Assembly (NCBI GenBank): GCA_019750255.1
Contig: JAIEOU010000002.1
Span: forward strand, 1-49,659
Origin: Patescibacteria group bacterium
GTDB lineage: Bacteria; Patescibacteriota; Minisyncoccia; Phycocordibacterales; UBA918
Length of the DNA: 49,659 nt
Direction: 5' to 3'
Of the stretch, positions 10,200 through 18,778 are shown piece by piece (the stretch's first letter is position 1; every line of letters starts with the position of its first letter). The translations under genes were made by a program, and so were the position numbers. Below the pieces are notes generated by a model. The model was given only the letters and a program-made list of their open reading frames with translations, did no database searches and was not told the origin of the DNA.

Positions 10200-10877
10200 A
10201 TGCCGATACGAAAAGTATCGTTTAGTGAAGGAGAATACTACCACCTCTATAACCGTGGAAATTCACGGCAAACTATTTTCCGTACCACTGATGACTATAA
10301 TCGCTTTGTAGCATTACTCTATTTAGCTAATGGAACAAACGCCTTTGAGGTTCGTGACATAAAACCCGAAATCTTGTTTGCTCTAGATCGGGGTACACCC
10401 CAGGTGGCTATTGGCGCGTACTGTCTAATGCCGAATCATTTTCATATCCTCGTCACACCGCTTGTTCAGCAAGGGGTGACAACGTTTGCAAGAAAACTGA
10501 CAGTAGGATACTCAATGTACTTCAATAAGAAATATCATCGTACCGGGTCATTGTTCGAAGGTCGGTTCAAGTCAGAGCACGCTGAAGGTGATAGGTACCT
10601 CAAGTATTTATTTTCATATATTCACTTAAACCCAATAAAATTACTACAATCCGGTTGGCGGGAAGTGGGAATAAAAAACAAAGCAGAAGCACTGGCGTAC
10701 TTAAAGCAGTACCAGTACTCGAGTTATGTTGATGGGGAAGGGAGTCGCCCGGAAGCGGCCATATTAAACCTGAGCGTCTTTCCAGACTACTTCTCACACC
10801 AAGGCGGGCAGGATGATGAGTTACTTGAATGGTTATCGTACGGCCCGGCTAGTAATACTTTGCCGACACTGAAATAG
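10200..10877 (+). mobile_element. REP-associated tyrosine transposase (RAYT, IS200-like Y1 transposase)
   Basis: YHLYNRGNSRQTIF...YCLMPNHFHILVTP...FARKLTVGYSMYFNKKYHRTGSLFEGRFKSEHAEGDRYLKYLFSYIHLNPIK. Confidence 0.93.
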
Positions 10878-10901
10878 CGGGAAAGTAAGGCCTCTACTCG
10901 G

Positions 10902-10930
10902 TTGACGACTTGATATACATTGTATATCAT
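10902..10930 (+). promoter_or_regulatory. sigma-70 promoter with overlapping palindromic operator
   Basis: TTGACG-17-TATCAT; palindrome GATATACATTGTATATC at 10912-10928. Confidence 0.65.
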
Positions 10931-10936
10931 ACATAG

Positions 10937-11200
10937 GTGAAGTACTTTGACTGGGATGATGAGAAAAATGACTGGCTTATAGCTAACCGTGGTATTTCAT
11001 TTGAAACAATTAAAGAATGTCTTGAGACAGGCGGCTTGCTCGCGATTGAAGAAAATCACCCACCGTACCAGCATCAAAAGATATTGATTGTGCAGATTGA
11101 TGACTACGTCTACGAAGTACCCTATGTACGAGACGAAGAAAAGGTCTTTTTTAAAACCATCTACCCCTCACGCCGAGCAACTAAGAAATATCTACAATAA
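10937..11200 (+). CDS. BrnT-like toxin
   Basis: MKYFDWDDEKNDWLIANRGISFETIKECLE...KVFFKTIYPSRRATKKYL, BrnT/DUF497-like; GTG start. Confidence 0.75.
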   Translation: MKYFDWDDEKNDWLIANRGISFETIKECLETGGLLAIEENHPPYQHQKILIVQIDDYVYEVPYVRDEEKVFFKTIYPSRRATKKYLQ

Positions 11201-11202
11201 TT

Positions 11203-11466
11203 ATGAAAAAAATAAAACCAGCATTCAAACTCACAAAAGAAGAAAAAGCGATGGAAGCGGCGGTGAACTGGAGTAGTGTACGCCCTGCAACTGAAAAAGA
11301 AAAAAAAGAATGGGCAGCTATGGCTCGAAATACCACAGCCAAAAACAAGATAATTACCGTTCGTCTACCCGAACGAAACCTCATCAAAATTAAGGCTGCC
11401 GCAGCGCGTGAGGGTCTTCCGTACCAGACCTACATCACCTCACTCCTCCACAAGCACGTTCGCTAA
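11203..11466 (+). CDS. BrnA/CopG-like antitoxin
   Basis: NKIITVRLPERNLIKIKAAAAREGLPYQTYITSLLHKHV ribbon-helix-helix-like; 2-nt gap from toxin ORF. Confidence 0.75.
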   Translation: MKKIKPAFKLTKEEKAMEAAVNWSSVRPATEKEKKEWAAMARNTTAKNKIITVRLPERNLIKIKAAAAREGLPYQTYITSLLHKHVR

Positions 11467-11472
11467 CCAAGA

Positions 11473-11550
11473 CAATTACCCGGAGTCCCGGCCTCCGGGA
11501 AGCTAACATAGCCAATCACCCGGAGTCCCGGTCTCCGGGAAGCTAAGATT
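11473..11550. repeat. two direct REP-like units
   Basis: CAATTACCCGGAGTCCCGGCCTCCGGGAAGCTAACAT and CAATCACCCGGAGTCCCGGTCTCCGGGAAGCTAAGAT; degenerate third CCCGG...CCGGG at 11556-11579. Confidence 0.8.
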
Positions 11551-11666
11551 GCGATACCCGGCATCATGTGATTCCGGGGCCTACCCTCTGTGAAGTGTAT
11601 ACTTGACAGGGGTGTGTATAACCCGTCTAGACATATTAAAAAGCGCTATCATTAGAGTACAACTTT

Positions 11667-14378
11667 ATGAGAGCCTGGCGTTTACTCGCGGTCCTCGTAA
11701 CCCTCCTTATCCCGGGCGCATTTTCATTCGCCCAAACTGAATCGTGTGGCACTATCACTGGCCCGGTTTTCAGTGACAGCTACCGCGATACGATAGTCGT
11801 GGTAGCTTACGAAAACTGTGCGGATCCGTTCCAGGCCACCACTCCTGAAGAATCACCGTTTACATTTTCTATTAAAGGTAATCAAATCGAGCAGGGAGAG
11901 ACAGTTACAGTGGAAAGTGGCGGAACTGATGACTACTCGTTTATGAAAAGATTTTTTGACCCAATAGAGGATGCTGTGCGGTCAGCAGAACCATTCCTAT
12001 ATAAAAAAACTGGTAATTATTATTCATTTATTAATACCCCTTCGGTTCCTGGAGAAAGCGATTACCGCCAATTAGCGGAGGAATTCTTTGGTGATGGTGT
12101 TGACTATGAGCAGTACATAACCGCAATTATGTACCGTGATGGGTTTTATGAGTTTGCTACTGAGGAAGAAGATAACCTTTTTTATGAATACCAGGAATAT
12201 GTGCGCGGGAACTTTGTTCCGGTCTTTCCAAAATTAACGGCGGGGGAGTATACGCTGGTCTGGCCAGAGTTTATTTTTGGTCTGAGCTACCGTCCGTCAT
12301 GGAAGCGTTTGCTGGATGTATTTATTCAGACTGCCTACGCACAGTCAAACCCACCAACAAATATTTTTGTAACACCCTTCACCGTTGAAGAAGAGGTAGT
12401 GACACCAGCCGGGGCTTCTAGTGTGCTCTTCTTGCCTGGGATTCAGGCGAGTCGGTTGTATAAAGATGGGCTTTTGGGAACAGAGGATCAGCTGTGGGAG
12501 CCAAACTTTGATCAGGATGTACGTCAGTTAGCGTTAACTACCTCAGGTTCAAGTATCAACGACATCTATACACGCGATGTTGTAGATGAGGTAGTGCTGC
12601 CAAAGATTGGAGGGAATATATATAAGGGATTCCTGTCGTATTTGGGGGATTTAAAAAGTACCAATTTGATTAAAGACTTCCGACCCTTTGCCTATGACTG
12701 GCGGTTTTCAGTTACTGATATTGTGTTTAGTGGTACTCGCTATAAAAATGAGATCAAGGGCGTGATTGATGAGCTTGAAGACCTAGCTGAAAGTTCCTTT
12801 AGTGGAAAAGTAACTATCGTTGCCCATTCAAATGGGGGGTTGTTGGCTAAGGCTATGATTATTGAACTCGAAAGACTTGGAAAAGAAGATCTCGTTGATA
12901 ATGTGATATTTATTGGTACGCCCCATTTAGGAACTCCGAAGGCACTGGGTACCATACTGCATGGATATGATCAGCAGAAACTTGGAGGAGCGGTGATTGA
13001 TGACAAGACAGCTCGTGAAATAATCAATAATATGCCGGGAGCATATGCTCTATTGCCAAGTGAAAAATATGTTCAAATCTCCACTAAACCAGTAATAACC
13101 ATCACTGACTCGTCTGTAACAGCAGCTATGCGGTCCCGCTATGGAGCTACTATTGACTCACTAACTGAGTACTCTGATTTTCTTAATGGTGCAGAAGGTC
13201 GCACTAGTGTTTACGATAATATCAGTGCTCCTTATGTCACTAATCAGGCGCTTCTAAGTGATGCTTTGGCGAGCCATCGTGAACGACTCGATAACTGGGT
13301 ACCACCAGCAAATATTTCGGTACACAATATCGTCGGAGTCGGCTTAAAAACAGTAAACGCCCTTGAATATCGAGAATTTATAGAGCGCACAGAGTGTAGT
13401 ACAAATTTTTTCGGCCAAACTACCTGTAATGATCCCGAGCGATATATACGTCCCTACGCTCATTTTACACAGTATGGTGATGAGACGGTAACAAGTCTTT
13501 CGGCTGAGGGAGTGGCGGGGACGACGTATTATTTTAATCTAGATAGCTATAATAGGGATTTACTTAATCCATTAGCTTCATATGACCACGCCGACTTTAT
13601 AGAAATTGAGCAAATCCAAGAATTAGTCCGTGATATTGTGGCGAGTACAACTGATCCGATTGACTATATCTCCGCAAAGCGTCCGACCTTCACCCAAGAA
13701 TACACGGTTACTACTATTGATTCACCGGTGCGCCTAGTCGCTACCGATAGTACGGGTAAACGGACTGGAGTGATAATAGTAAATGGTCAGGCTGAAGTTG
13801 TTAAAGAAATACCAGGTAGCGAATACATTGAATTTGCTGGTGCAAAGTACTTGATTACTCCAAGGTCCAGCATCATTACGACTTCTTTGTTCGGCGAAGC
13901 CTATGGAAGTTACACACTTACAACGGCTACTCTGAAGGAAAATGACACCCAGGTGGTTGATACACGCTTGAGTGACGCCACTACCACTCCGCAGATGGAG
14001 GCACAGTTTACGAGCCAAAATGGTAGCAGTAGTAGTTTAAAAACCGATTTAAATGGCGATGGTACCATTGATACTGAGACAACTTTAAGTGGAGTAGTGA
14101 TACAAAAACCAGTAGTAACATTTGCTACCTTACGGCAGGAAATACAATCTTTAAAGTTGGCAAAATTACGCGAGGCCCCTTTACTCCTTTTGGTAAGTGT
14201 GGCGGAGGCGTCAGTGCAGAAGACGACCAATAGAAAATTGTTTGTAGCATTAGCCCGTGAGACATTACTGAGTCTGAGCCGGCTGGTGGCACAATATGAA
14301 AAACAACGATGGATTAGTTCAGCTCAATCACAGGCGCTGCAAAATACTATGACTTTGCTACGTGCTACTATTAAATAA
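11667..14378 (+). CDS. secreted LCAT/PGAP1-like alpha/beta hydrolase (lipase family)
   Basis: Signal peptide; VLFLPGIQASRLYKD; FAYDWRFSV; VTIVAHSNGGLLAKAMI nucleophile elbow; VIFIGTPHLGTPKAL. Confidence 0.8.
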   Translation: MRAWRLLAVLVTLLIPGAFSFAQTESCGTITGPVFSDSYRDTIVVVAYENCADPFQATTPEESPFTFSIKGNQIEQGETVTVESGGTDDYSFMKRFFDPIEDAVRSAEPFLYKKTGNYYSFINTPSVPGESDYRQLAEEFFGDGVDYEQYITAIMYRDGFYEFATEEEDNLFYEYQEYVRGNFVPVFPKLTAGEYTLVWPEFIFGLSYRPSWKRLLDVFIQTAYAQSNPPTNIFVTPFTVEEEVVTPAGASSVLFLPGIQASRLYKDGLLGTEDQLWEPNFDQDVRQLALTTSGSSINDIYTRDVVDEVVLPKIGGNIYKGFLSYLGDLKSTNLIKDFRPFAYDWRFSVTDIVFSGTRYKNEIKGVIDELEDLAESSFSGKVTIVAHSNGGLLAKAMIIELERLGKEDLVDNVIFIGTPHLGTPKALGTILHGYDQQKLGGAVIDDKTAREIINNMPGAYALLPSEKYVQISTKPVITITDSSVTAAMRSRYGATIDSLTEYSDFLNGAEGRTSVYDNISAPYVTNQALLSDALASHRERLDNWVPPANISVHNIVGVGLKTVNALEYREFIERTECSTNFFGQTTCNDPERYIRPYAHFTQYGDETVTSLSAEGVAGTTYYFNLDSYNRDLLNPLASYDHADFIEIEQIQELVRDIVASTTDPIDYISAKRPTFTQEYTVTTIDSPVRLVATDSTGKRTGVIIVNGQAEVVKEIPGSEYIEFAGAKYLITPRSSIITTSLFGEAYGSYTLTTATLKENDTQVVDTRLSDATTTPQMEAQFTSQNGSSSSLKTDLNGDGTIDTETTLSGVVIQKPVVTFATLRQEIQSLKLAKLREAPLLLLVSVAEASVQKTTNRKLFVALARETLLSLSRLVAQYEKQRWISSAQSQALQNTMTLLRATIK

Positions 14379-14388
14379 CTTATCTTAT

Positions 14389-14796
14389 ATGGAATTTTTC
14401 CGGAAAAAAAAGTATACCTTAGTGTCATTAGTTTTCTCAGCATTACTACTATCCTTATATTTACTTTTGATGACAAGTTTAAATAGTAGATTAACTCTGG
14501 AATTAATTATTGGAGTTGTGAAACCTTTAGGTGTGGCCTCCGTCGGGGGAATAGTTTTTGCCCTGCTTTTTCTTTTCTTCCACGAAAGCATTTTTAAATC
14601 TTGGCTTAAGCACGTTGCGTGGTGGTACGGACTAGGACTTTTCTTTGTTACGATTACAACCCCTGTATACTCATCAAACATCCTATCGCTAGACCGAAGT
14701 CAGGTAGTGTTTGGTGGAGTTGTTCTGCTGGCGCTTATAACAGTACCGTATATTTTGCTTAGGCGGCATAAAATATCAGTGGCTTTCGAAAGTTAG
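14389..14796 (+). CDS. multi-pass membrane protein, hypothetical
   Basis: Hydrophobic ORF, start trimmed to MEFFRKKKYTL. Confidence 0.65.
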   Translation: MEFFRKKKYTLVSLVFSALLLSLYLLLMTSLNSRLTLELIIGVVKPLGVASVGGIVFALLFLFFHESIFKSWLKHVAWWYGLGLFFVTITTPVYSSNILSLDRSQVVFGGVVLLALITVPYILLRRHKISVAFES

Positions 14797-14812
14797 GCCT
14801 ACCGGAACTTGT

Positions 14813-15688
14813 ATGCGCAAAAAAATTAAATTGATATTTTTTCTCCAGGCTGTGGTGGTCGCGACAACTTTATTATCAACAAATTTTGTTTATGCGGCTC
14901 CAGTAACAACTAAATCTAATGGTAAAACTGAGCTTAAGTCAGCCTACGCCTCTAGTACAGATAAGTTGCGAATAACTCTAGCAAAACAGCTAATTGAGGG
15001 TAGTCTGACTCTTGATGAGCTAAAGAAAATGAATGTAAAAATTGAAAGCAAAGATTTTGCTACGGCCCTTGGCGTATCACAGAAACCCCTCAAGATGAAA
15101 GCTGGTTTAAAAGCATCAGCATTCAGTAAGAACTTTACAGGGATGGGGATGATCGTTGAGGTAATGAGCGATAATGCGTCAATTTACGCTTTTGATACGC
15201 AGGGTCGATTTGCCGGAGAGGTATTGTTTCGCCAAAAGGACAAGTCAAAATTTGGTATCTTGGTTGAGGATATACCCGATGTCTCGGTCGGAAGCTTAAG
15301 TGGTGATCCGGCGGTAACAGTCTTTGGTCCGCGTACAGATATAGTCACCTTATTTATAAGTACAACTAAACCAGAAATTGTAAACATTAGCTCTTTTGGT
15401 GTTAATCAGAGTAATCAAATGGAACACTTAGCGTTACCAATGTCACCCCGCTCACGTGCTTCAATAACTATTCAACGTTCTGGTGATAGTTTTATCATTT
15501 ATGCAATGAACTTTGACCTTGATAACAATGGAAAAACAGATGTTTCTGTGAGTCTTGATAAAGGTTTTACTTTAAAGGATTATGAAACTATCTTTAAGAC
15601 GATCAAGAGCGATAAGAAACTACCGGCAGCCGACAGAAAATTAATTACTTCTTGGAAAAAGCCTTTTATCGAAGCTGTAAGTAAATAG
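14813..15688 (+). CDS. secreted hypothetical protein
   Basis: Signal peptide MRKKIKLIFFLQAVVVATTLLSTNFVYAAP. Confidence 0.7.
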   Translation: MRKKIKLIFFLQAVVVATTLLSTNFVYAAPVTTKSNGKTELKSAYASSTDKLRITLAKQLIEGSLTLDELKKMNVKIESKDFATALGVSQKPLKMKAGLKASAFSKNFTGMGMIVEVMSDNASIYAFDTQGRFAGEVLFRQKDKSKFGILVEDIPDVSVGSLSGDPAVTVFGPRTDIVTLFISTTKPEIVNISSFGVNQSNQMEHLALPMSPRSRASITIQRSGDSFIIYAMNFDLDNNGKTDVSVSLDKGFTLKDYETIFKTIKSDKKLPAADRKLITSWKKPFIEAVSK

Positions 15689-15749
15689 CCGTAAATGATT
15701 CTCTATTTACTTCTAGAGTGAAATTACTCTAAGTGGTATACTTTTCCTA

Positions 15750-15854
15750 ATGTTCAACAGCACGTTCTATAAATTCCTTTTTAGCTTTGTGGCGGTGGTG
15801 GCGGGGGCGCTTGCGCTTGTGCTTATTCTTGGAGTGGGAGTTGGTAACGCATAA
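15750..15854 (+). CDS. 34-aa single-TM small protein
   Basis: My translation: MFNSTFYKFLFSFVAVVAGALALVLILGVGVGNA; below the ORF-track length cutoff. Confidence 0.45.
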   Translation: MFNSTFYKFLFSFVAVVAGALALVLILGVGVGNA

Positions 15855-15862
15855 TGTAGTGT

Positions 15863-16342
15863 ATGTTTCGTATTACCGAACAGTACATTTGGCAGGCCGT
15901 GTTCAGTATTTTTTTTATGCTGCTCGTCTTTATGGGTGTAGTTATCCTTGATACTGAGTCACGCATTGCCTTTACTGACCTAACCCTCATTGACTACGCA
16001 CTTATTACCCTCGCGTCCTGGCGTCTGATCCGACTGTTTGTTTACGACACCATTACGAAGTTTGTCCGGGAACAATTTTTTGATGTAGTGGAAGGGCCTC
16101 GGGGGTATGTACTTGAAAAGCCGCGGTCTGGTCCGCGCCGAACATTGAACGAACTTATGGGCTGCCCGTGGTGTTTTGGCGTGTGGGCGTCTGCTACCGT
16201 TACCTTTTTCTATCTCCTTACACCGCTCGCGTTTTATCCAGTGATGTTCCTTGCGCTATCGGCCGTTGCTTCATTCTTGCAATTGCTCTCAAACCTTGTT
16301 GGCTGGCAAGCGGAAAAGATTAAGAAAGAAGTGGAGGGGTAG
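15863..16342 (+). CDS. DUF1360-like membrane protein
   Basis: LASWRLIRLFVYDTITKFVREQFF...ELMGCPWCFGVWASATVTFFYLL. Confidence 0.75.
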   Translation: MFRITEQYIWQAVFSIFFMLLVFMGVVILDTESRIAFTDLTLIDYALITLASWRLIRLFVYDTITKFVREQFFDVVEGPRGYVLEKPRSGPRRTLNELMGCPWCFGVWASATVTFFYLLTPLAFYPVMFLALSAVASFLQLLSNLVGWQAEKIKKEVEG

Positions 16343-16350
16343 GAAAGGAT

Positions 16351-16385
16351 ATGAAAAGCCCGGACAGAGTGTCCGGGCTTTTCAT
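16351..16385. terminator. bidirectional intrinsic terminator
   Basis: ATGAAAAGCCCGGACAGAGTGTCCGGGCTTTTCAT. Confidence 0.85.
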
Positions 16386-16404
16386 GTGTCGGTAAAAAAC
16401 TGAG

Positions 16405-16603
16405 TCGGGATAGCCGGAATCGAACCGACACCGCACCCCTTACGGGCCGCAGATGTCTCCCAGACATCTGGAGAAACTCTTAGTCGGGCTGCCGAGAATC
16501 GAACTCGGACCGTACCCACCCCATGGGCACACACTACCACTATGCTACAGCCCGACCAAAAGTTTCTCCCCCATGCGCAACACTACAACTCAGCTATACC
16601 CCG
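16405..16603 (-). tRNA. tRNA-Pro-like gene interrupted in the anticodon loop by an insert carrying another tRNA-Pro
   Basis: Minus strand 5' half CGGGGTATAGCTGAGTTGTAGTGTTGCGCATGGGG and 3' half GTGCGGTGTCGGTTCGATTCCGGCTATCCCGA; acceptor CGGGGTA/TATCCCG, C1-G72, A73, T-arm GTCGGTTCGATTCCGGC; D loop degenerate. Confidence 0.6.
16484..16554 (-). tRNA. tRNA-Pro(GGG)
   Basis: CGGGCTGTAGCATAGTGGTAGTGTGTGCCCATGGGGTGGGTACGGTCCGAGTTCGATTCTCGGCAGCCCGA folds as canonical cloverleaf; anticodon loop ATGGGGT, C1-G72, A73. Confidence 0.88.
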
Positions 16604-16618
16604 ACTCAATTTTTTACC

Positions 16619-16655
16619 CCGCACGGGCACACACTACCACTCTGCTTACAGCCCA
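16619..16655 (-). pseudogene. tRNA-Pro 5' half remnant (outermost layer)
   Basis: TGGGCTGTAAGCAGAGTGGTAGTGTGTGCCCGTGCGG; shares AGTGGTAGTGTGTGCCC with the inner tRNA-Pro; no T-arm partner found. Confidence 0.6.
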
Positions 16656-16760
16656 TAATCTCTTTCCTTTCCTCGGCAAAAGTATACCCGAACAATGAAG
16701 GTTTTCAATTTCCTAGAGTCTGGTATGGTGGTAGCCAGTTCTTTCAACCCTTAGGGAGTC

Positions 16761-17342
16761 TTGCTCATGAAGAGACTGTATAGGTCGTGGAGTCTCACGA
16801 TTCCAAATCTGATTACCCTGGGTCGGCCGCTCGCCCTCATACCATTCGCGTACTTCTGGTTTGGCGGAGATCAGGTAATCGCTTTTGTGGTGTTTATCCT
16901 GGCGGCCCTATCGGACGTGCTGGATGGTTGGCTCGCGCGCCTGCTTGGGCACGATAGTGCCTGGGGCAAAGCTATGGATCCTGTCGCAGACAAGTTGTTT
17001 GTGTACGGCACCGTCCTACTGCTGATACCCGAGCTGTGGCTGTTTGCACTGGCGCTCGTGGCCCTGATTTTCGTACGAGACTGGAATGTCGAGACTCTGC
17101 GTCTTGACTACCCGTATCGGGCGCCGTTAGTACCGACGCTCTTTTCAGCCAAGGTAAAAACCGTACTCTTTATGGTGGGGCTCGCGTGTGTCATTGCTGC
17201 TGGAAGCCCGCTCGACCGGCTCTTCGTGTCAGCTATGACTCTGGCCAACCTGGTACTCTTTGCCGCGCTCGTCTCTGCCCTTTATTCCTGGTGGCTCTAT
17301 ATCGAGGAGTTTCGGGTGGACGAGGCCAATAGTCGTTTCTGA
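16761..17342 (+). CDS. pgsA: CDP-alcohol phosphatidyltransferase (PgsA-like)
   Basis: SDVLDGWLARLLGHDSAWGKAMDPVADK matches D-x2-DG-x2-AR-x8-G-x3-D-x3-D. Confidence 0.88.
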   Translation: MLMKRLYRSWSLTIPNLITLGRPLALIPFAYFWFGGDQVIAFVVFILAALSDVLDGWLARLLGHDSAWGKAMDPVADKLFVYGTVLLLIPELWLFALALVALIFVRDWNVETLRLDYPYRAPLVPTLFSAKVKTVLFMVGLACVIAAGSPLDRLFVSAMTLANLVLFAALVSALYSWWLYIEEFRVDEANSRF

Positions 17343-17424
17343 AAAGGCGGGGAGCGTTGCATAAGAGTGCGGTAGGGAAACCTGCTGCGCTCTTTTCTTT
17401 TCTCGTCTTTCTGGTATAGTGTCC

Positions 17425-17595
17425 GGCATCAGGCTCATGACAGCTGGTGGGGTGGCGAAAAGGTCACCCTCTAATGCACCGATTGGTGCGCCCGCCGAGG
17501 TCCATTCTATTTTTTAGTGTGGGGTCGAAGCCTAGGGTACACAGAGTTCGCTCTTTGTGCCGTGGGCCTGAAACATTAACCCGTAAAGATACATT
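17425..17595 (+). promoter_or_regulatory. probable ribosomal protein L10 leader
   Basis: ~170-nt structured leader immediately upstream of rplJ-rplL; position-based, not folded. Confidence 0.5.
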
Positions 17596-17599
17596 TACC

Positions 17600-18082
17600 G
17601 TGGCAATTACTAAAGCAAAGAAGGAAACTATTCTGTCGAAGCTCGAAGGCGTTCGTGCCGATTCTGCCTCAATCGTATTTGTGCACTACAAGGGTCTCAC
17701 TCTTGGTCACACAACGGCGATGCGAAAGGCGCTCCGCGAGAAGGGTGTCGGTTACTTTGTAGCCAAGAAGACCCTCATGAAGCGTGCGTTTGGTGATACC
17801 TTCACCGGAACCATGCCAACCCTCGACGGTGAAATCGCTGTGGCGTACAGCCAAGACGCGATTGCTCCCGCTCAGAGCGTGAAGGAATTTTCGGACAAGT
17901 TTAAGGACAACATTGCGATTGTGGGTGGCGTGTTTGAAGGTGTCTACAAGAACCGTGAGGAAATGGTTCTGATTGCCTCAATCCCACCACTCCAGGTCCT
18001 TCGTGGCATGTTTGCGCAGCTCATCAATTCACCGCGCCAGCGCTTTGCTGTCGTACTCTCGAAAGTAGCAGAAACAAAATAG
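17600..18082 (+). CDS. rplJ: 50S ribosomal protein L10
   Basis: VAITKAKKETILSKLEGVRADSASIVFVHYKGLTLGHTTAMRKALREKGVGYFVAKKTLMKRAF; GTG start. Confidence 0.93.
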   Translation: MAITKAKKETILSKLEGVRADSASIVFVHYKGLTLGHTTAMRKALREKGVGYFVAKKTLMKRAFGDTFTGTMPTLDGEIAVAYSQDAIAPAQSVKEFSDKFKDNIAIVGGVFEGVYKNREEMVLIASIPPLQVLRGMFAQLINSPRQRFAVVLSKVAETK

Positions 18083-18109
18083 GCCTCATTATTTTTCCAA
18101 TCAATTACT

Positions 18110-18466
18110 ATGACAAACGAACAAATTATCGAAGCGGTAGAGAAGATGACTGTGCTCGAGCTCAATACGCTCGTAAAGACGATTGAAGAGAAGTGGGGTG
18201 TTTCTGCAGCTGCTGTTGCAGTTGCTGGTCCTGCTGCCGCTGCGGCTGAAGAGCAGAGCGACTTTAAGGTTGAGCTTACCGAAGCTGGTGCCCAGAAGAT
18301 TGCGGTCATCAAGGTAGTGAAGGAAGTACTTGGTCTTGGTCTCAAGGAGGCGAAGGATCTCGTAGACGCTGCCCCAGCCGTACTTAAGGAAGGCGTAAAG
18401 AAGGAAGACGCTGAAGCCCTCAAGGCAAAGCTCGAGGAGGCTGGTGCTAAAGTCACCCTCAAATAA
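18110..18466 (+). CDS. rplL: 50S ribosomal protein L7/L12
   Basis: [13 protein letters not shown]-like C-terminal domain: [67 protein letters not shown]. Confidence 0.97.
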   Translation: MTNEQIIEAVEKMTVLELNTLVKTIEEKWGVSAAAVAVAGPAAAAAEEQSDFKVELTEAGAQKIAVIKVVKEVLGLGLKEAKDLVDAAPAVLKEGVKKEDAEALKAKLEEAGAKVTLK

Positions 18467-18485
18467 TTCCTTCAGAATTATTTGG

Positions 18486-18512
18486 AAAAAACCGGCTAAT
18501 GCCGGTTTTTTC
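18486..18512 (+). terminator. intrinsic terminator
   Basis: AAAAAACCGGCTAATGCCGGTTTTTTC. Confidence 0.85.
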
Positions 18513-18711
18513 TTTGGGTGACTTTTGCGCCAGAGGCGGAGCGATGTGAGGAGTGCCTTCAAAGCACGACGAACCAGCGAGCCGTGTCGACAAGTACTTA
18601 GTGCTCGCAATGAGCGAAGCTCATGAGAACACTTAGGTAAAACTGTCTGGGAGACAGTTTTACAGCGAGGAGCAAAGGTTACTCTTAAGTAATTTAAGAA
18701 GTTTAACGCAA

Positions 18712-18743
18712 ACAAAAACCACCCCATAAGGGGTGGTTTTTGT
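18712..18743. terminator. intrinsic terminator
   Basis: ACAAAAACCACCCCATAAGGGGTGGTTTTTGT. Confidence 0.75.
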
Positions 18744-18778
18744 ATATAGAGCAGAAGGCATCGCGATAATATTAATTA

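Noticed and set aside
16405-16603. Interpreting the tRNA insert as a group I intron
   Set aside because: Insert is only ~130 nt, over half of it a complete tRNA; no P3-P8 core elements visible.
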